Source: Methanobacteriota archaeon
Lineage (GTDB): Archaea > Thermoplasmatota > Poseidoniia > Poseidoniales > Poseidoniaceae
Reading direction: 5' to 3'
Assembly (NCBI GenBank): GCA_004195635.1
Contig: PSPT01000001.1
Coordinates: 1 to 64,000, forward strand
DNA length: 64,000 nucleotides
A model generated the notes under the pieces. The model had not been told where the DNA came from. It saw only the letters and a program-made list of their open reading frames with translations, and did no database searches. Numbering within the stretch: the first letter of the stretch is position 1; each line of letters opens with the position of its first letter. The translations under genes were made by a program, and so were the position numbers. Of the stretch, positions 61,801-64,000 are shown one piece after another.

Positions 61801-64000
61801 GAATTTGAATTACTAGATGATGATTTAGATCTTGGTGAATGGAATTACACTAGAAGTGTGAATGTTACCGGACAGGTCTGGCAGCCCGAAGATTTCGCTA
61901 TAGCCGGACAAGGCATGGATATTAATTACAATTTAAAGTCTGGACTGGGTGTTGAGTTCCGTTCTGGAAACATTGTAATAACCGATGTTACCGATATGAA
62001 TGGTTCATTTGAGGTTTCATTACCCGAAGGAATGATTTTCGATGCAACTACTTTCTCCACTACTAGTTTCTCTACAGCAGGGGCACACTTTACCGTTGTC
62101 AATGAAATGGATCCACTGAATTTGACTTTGCAACTTGCAACAAATACCATTGGTTATTTGACAGTATATGATAACATGACACTTTACGAATCAAGTTTGC
62201 CAGGTTGGTCTGTAGTTGAGATAAAGGCTACAGATGCAGAAGGAATTAGTTGGTACACCGATGTTTCATCCGATGCAAGATTTGAGTTCCGCCTTCCAGA
62301 TGGGGAATATGTTCTTTCTGCCGAAGATTCAAGTTTAAATATTTCAAACCTCAATATTACAATTGATGGTGAGGGAGGAGTGGATTTGAATATGATTGCC
62401 CAGCCGGGATTAATTACTGTTTATCTCAATGTATTCCTAGATACAAATGACGACTCGGTATTTGAAAATGGAACTGCAGTCAGTATTGACCTAAAAATCA
62501 CCCCCCTACTTGCAGGACATGGCGAGCAGGTGAATCTAACTGTTTCTGATTATTCCGACATCGGTAATTTGTCAATTGACCTTGAATTGGGTCGCTATGA
62601 TGTAAGTGTCGTTGAGCAAGATGCCCGTGACGCAAATGCTACTGACCATCAAACCGCAACTGTAAATCCAATGATTGGATTAGACATTGGTCTCGACATT
62701 TCCGAAGAAGCAACACTTGTTGCACTTCAAGCATCTTGGCTTCTTGAAGCAACTATCCTAAACGCAACACTTGGGCCCATGGCGAATGCCTCAATATTCC
62801 TCCACGATGAGGATGATAGTGGTTTTGTTCTAGTAAGTTCAGATGAAAATGGAACTATTGCACAATATATTGCTCAAGGCAATTACAGTGTTGTTCTTCA
62901 GGGTGTTGATGTAAATGGCGTGCAAGAAGAATTCCGTGGATTAATTAACATCAATGAGAATTCAACTCGTCGTAATGTTTCATGGATCGCAAAGCAAAGC
63001 ACTTGGCTTGATATTCATTTGGATGAATCATCAACCGGGACAAATTTGTCAAGTTACATTATTACTGCGGTAAGCCAGGAAGGTCTAGGAAATGTAAGTC
63101 TAAGTTCAACAAATGAAACTGGTGACATGCATGTGTCCCTATTCCCTGGTGAATGGACCCTCTTCATGAATCGCACTGATTTGCAAACACGCTGGACTAT
63201 TGACGAAGGGGTATACAATCTCAATGCAAGCCAGATGCTACCAAATGAAAACATTACAATGAATGTTTCAGCACAAAGATGGGTTGAAATTGGCGGTAAA
63301 GTATTCTGGGACCTTAACGGTGATGAAGCTCCAAGTTATGGCGAGGGAATTGATGATTTCAATGTCACTCTACTAGGTAATGTGACTTCGGTAAATGCGA
63401 CTATTGCTACTGATTCAGAAGGTGTTTGGCGCCTATTTGTACCTATTGAGGACACATTCAACGTGACTGTTGAAAAAGAAGGTTTTGATACAGAATGGTA
63501 TGGCAATGAAACCATGGAAGGCTTGGTTGTTGGAGCAGATCATGTGAGCGAGGACATTATGGTTTCTGCTGGCTCAGTTAGCGCATCTGGAAACATCACT
63601 CATCTCTTTGATGATGAGGATGTCCTTAATCAGCTAGAAGTATGGTTATTCCCACAATCCGGCCAAGACCGTGATGCGATACAGATTTCTCCAGTCTTTG
63701 ACAATGGTTCTATGACTTGGTCAGCAGATGTTGAACCAGGTACTTGGATTATTTGGGCAGGCCTGCCTGAAGGCGAGCGCAATAATACTGCAGTTGATGT
63801 TGGCATTGGCTTGCTCGATGCAAGTGTTGCCACTGGAGGAGTTGTTGATATTGAAGTAAGAGATGGTGGAATTGTTAATATGGATTCCAATTGGCTTGAC
63901 TTTAACCTCGTTGAACTCAACTTTGGCGATTCAAATACTTCTGATGCCCCAATAAGTGATGCACCGGTAATTGTAAGCGTGGACCTTGGCGAAGGAATCC
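55879..64000 (+). CDS. aglB: AglB/STT3 oligosaccharyltransferase with extra N-terminal helices and giant extracellular extension (partial)
   Basis: The frame is open from ATG 55879 to the window end: 2,707 codons and still running, so the ORF track missed it. Residues 1 to about 370 hold about nine hydrophobic helices not found in ordinary AglB. The STT3 core follows, with the first-loop acidic site Asp406 in GGSDPWYMKR, NPRPPLFTW, the acceptor-site Asp522-His-Asp524 in ADHDAFVLLF and the WWDYG motif at 957-961, then the usual globular domain. After about residue 1,350 the chain continues as beta-sandwich repeats like carboxypeptidase-regulatory or Cna-B domains (EGVWRLFVPIEDTFNVTVEK, SGNITHLFDDEDVLNQLEVW), rich in N-x-S/T sequons. 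AglB transfers lipid-linked glycan to Asn of secreted proteins. Normal AglB is about 800-1,000 residues, so this is at least 2.7 times the family length. Loss of activity is not suggested by any missing motif. Confidence 0.88.
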   Translation, partial: MGEKKINRNSPASLLGWLIAPLAILLAFATSQIIGFELMDEEGTVGFGLLAVAAIAATIPRILRENNILSLGKTRTSLLFFAVFVLASFGVSSIAGPLVGLLFFVLSFVGHLYDKGLRHEEYTILTFAVIGFFFALGVAGMADTWAPIDFDLDGDAMTYENFTDQHRVVTGFLFFSTLMLSILVGSIIAILQRGVIFASGSGSWMSYLPSTDSKNPIKSALPLLLALSVWAGAHIGSLVHFGISDEIVRLGLTVEEVSYGHIGFFWSLFTGIIACVVALFYAERWFTRAMILSSVWILYTAGLWQEHGLYTADWLEGTWGVVMWAAFTFFAFVGAFYLASHEKYGNWNIRPNYDPSPARQWWSAHWVGIMVFSAFVVALCVRILWNVIPAMNATGTGGWDLTGGSDPWYMKRAVDYIIANNAHFILDADRAYPLGDINPRPPLFTWSLALGGVLVAPFIGETPENAVWWGVAALPALYGSLTILPIFAMAKEHFGKGAGVIAAWLIALMPGHVSHSTFALADHDAFVLLFMVLGFHYYLKAVKYGGFARLTPESSLSVSYVKTAILAVIAERKAAVNYAILAGVCIGVVALGWKGFVYGPGILFLAFFTQVIFNLIYRKDSTILTVITIMMFATTFALVLPVYAHYQLGLIWDASGMQPLFFIFGFTLALGIIAVCFRDKPWLLVFGTAFSSAVGIALILWILQLANLYSGWDILTTGGYYFSKNKIFGTIAEAQAPQRGMLFASFGPIVFVLALGSAVFGLWNGIRNSKGPQLILGLWLLIAAYMAWSAGRFVFNATPAMAVLGAWAIVMVWNLSGVAKFKETWRRNGLRTPADRFKSARKALWKNPAFGAVFLVMLLLMSQHATYGLDAGIPRGGEGAAELDAEFHNIAPDILRYDIWDMSILDHEDYDPATGNMWYLGSFGPGFNSYGWNVAYDWMANQDTDQAFGERPAFVSWWDYGFQALAQGQHPTVSDNFQSGIPASGNMLLSRSQADTIALFIWQLSDGDQTYNDNRVGEYELTERFANDLSKYLNAEQLAEFEEIAISMDSSIVVDRSFSVEVSNQDAVLAKGQHLVNGIHDEDAPVVWQIYQNEELVACTGGDYDCDGPAYANEDDARRIFESPTFIRTADENVVGTTHYIIDDYWYTSDIVEEFESVSTNLHRKNARLALTRNLLTSILSEQQLVDLYADLMDNEMYQVQNSEGLPGEILTRNHEIRYFAVDNRLFPVGGHYTQDRYYNYGNPTGIFHAPTGLSGQDLDHFVDTVYMTERGSFSDEMTSSQYDVEQVSDFMAQQAGADFDPIRLIDVRVDHLSAFYETMVARTYVGYGASTLGLVSGSSNPSPAQHFGQTGTPGSILSQAVPLPAAMMNHFVIANWYGAGIPDDVDFPTESADQRSIQYANTMVKILKYYTGTEVCGQVEMSDSGEGMDGTRVLVERDAFSGEDAVDMDNNTYWIPIAAVDADENGDWCTTVPAGHIRFSAYVGDNNPEMDRDVIRTIDYGGSLGDLLLVDNTARETNPFTGLLGEVSNMTWLTESHLNITGVQGHSGEAYPTPVSLEVEASGVSGIIAWSGHEDFNGVPLVDTEFILRNIWSETDNRTVMTTNGSFTTDETRIVQGTGQVTFVESGEFTSDGIAIARNFTGNFTRTFTDKQSYTGNGTWTGTGTLDMVWIDAENVLACNGTGENQTMPEEESVCLQDDGEYFLDGTMTAYGRFTTKGSVSFTTQMESATFEGNGIYVGTGTINGTGLFIGIGEFSGEMVEPGSFYVTGLMPGRYNMIAQLANGREILLPDPVDIGLEPSFDLDMSIPGSIFMAEELHDMEGELVSNMTFELQDLGLEDSEVVYITTDENGSFSHGPLPSGDYYYRFDIDSDGFYELNNTFYAIGDSENFTIDSSIPTHHDVTVHIASTVWNSSTGQFEVWENINQTVLFTESSFPDLTVEATSDANGDLLVELPMGMWIATDLADPTFILYSEFELLDDDLDLGEWNYTRSVNVTGQVWQPEDFAIAGQGMDINYNLKSGLGVEFRSGNIVITDVTDMNGSFEVSLPEGMIFDATTFSTTSFSTAGAHFTVVNEMDPLNLTLQLATNTIGYLTVYDNMTLYESSLPGWSVVEIKATDAEGISWYTDVSSDARFEFRLPDGEYVLSAEDSSLNISNLNITIDGEGGVDLNMIAQPGLITVYLNVFLDTNDDSVFENGTAVSIDLKITPLLAGHGEQVNLTVSDYSDIGNLSIDLELGRYDVSVVEQDARDANATDHQTATVNPMIGLDIGLDISEEATLVALQASWLLEATILNATLGPMANASIFLHDEDDSGFVLVSSDENGTIAQYIAQGNYSVVLQGVDVNGVQEEFRGLININENSTRRNVSWIAKQSTWLDIHLDESSTGTNLSSYIITAVSQEGLGNVSLSSTNETGDMHVSLFPGEWTLFMNRTDLQTRWTIDEGVYNLNASQMLPNENITMNVSAQRWVEIGGKVFWDLNGDEAPSYGEGIDDFNVTLLGNVTSVNATIATDSEGVWRLFVPIEDTFNVTVEKEGFDTEWYGNETMEGLVVGADHVSEDIMVSAGSVSASGNITHLFDDEDVLNQLEVWLFPQSGQDRDAIQISPVFDNGSMTWSADVEPGTWIIWAGLPEGERNNTAVDVGIGLLDASVATGGVVDIEVRDGGIVNMDSNWLDFNLVELNFGDSNTSDAPISDAPVIVSVDLGEGI

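Noticed and set aside
1-64000. Insertion sequences, integrases, phage genes or attachment sites, including beside the two tRNAs
   Set aside because: No transposase or integrase motif is visible in any frame, and I saw no partial tRNA duplicate next to tRNA-Asn or tRNA-Met.

Overview
The window looks like chromosomal DNA of a marine euryarchaeon. The best guess is Marine Group II / Candidatus Poseidoniia or a near relative within Thermoplasmatota; this is inference from gene content, since no rRNA is present. Archaeal markers seen directly are an AglB/STT3 oligosaccharyltransferase, CDP-archaeol synthase (CarS), archaeal-type NMN adenylyltransferase, a split GMP synthase (GuaAb), an HTH-ThiN regulator of the ThiR type and a COG1784 (TctA-like) membrane protein. 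Alongside these sit genes of bacterial style: a GrpE end, split GcvPA/GcvPB, a bacterial-type thymidine phosphorylase, proline-pathway P5C dehydrogenase and a DsbD-like protein.

Layout. 1-3.8 kb: end of grpE, NMN adenylyltransferase, a class V aminotransferase, and a PdxT-radical SAM fusion. 3.8-8.4 kb: a giant surface protein with beta-propeller-like repeats, thrombospondin type 3 repeats and a dense N-glycosylation-sequon stalk. 8.5-12.7 kb: a TlpA-CcdA fusion, a PAP2 phosphatase, and a small helical protein paired with an SPFH/zinc-ribbon protein. 13-17.4 kb: a compact thiamine-uptake operon thiR-thiB-thiP-thiQ on the minus strand. 17.6-22.6 kb: a PLP decarboxylase, glutaredoxin, P5C dehydrogenase and GcvT. 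22.6-27.2 kb: a second giant TSP3 surface protein and an SDR epimerase-like gene. 27.7-33.8 kb: gcvPA-gcvPB, two unassigned genes, purE and guaAb. 34-36.9 kb: a membrane-anchored subtilase with a tandem-repeat tail, then tRNA-Asn. 37-39.2 kb: thymidine phosphorylase and a YccA/Bax-inhibitor protein. 39.3-47.6 kb: a giant protein with six lamin-tail domains and two PLD motifs, then a TctA-like protein and a secreted OB-fold protein. 47.8-54.3 kb: an HD phosphohydrolase, tRNA-Met, three surface or secretory proteins and carS. 54.4-64 kb: purD and an open-ended aglB gene that runs off the window.

The common thread is the cell envelope. At least eight large secreted or anchored proteins share one design: signal peptide, extracellular beta or calcium-binding repeats, one C-terminal membrane helix and an acidic cytoplasmic tail. 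They lie in the same window as the glycosyltransferase that could modify them and the lipid enzyme CarS. The AglB gene is itself unusual: an extra multi-helix N-terminal module, a complete STT3 core, and more than about 1,300 residues of extracellular repeat domains. The remaining genes cover vitamin supply (thiamine uptake, PLP synthesis, NAD), purine synthesis and glycine cleavage. Starts were re-chosen in many genes because the ORF track often begins at upstream TTG/GTG codons or before a signal peptide.
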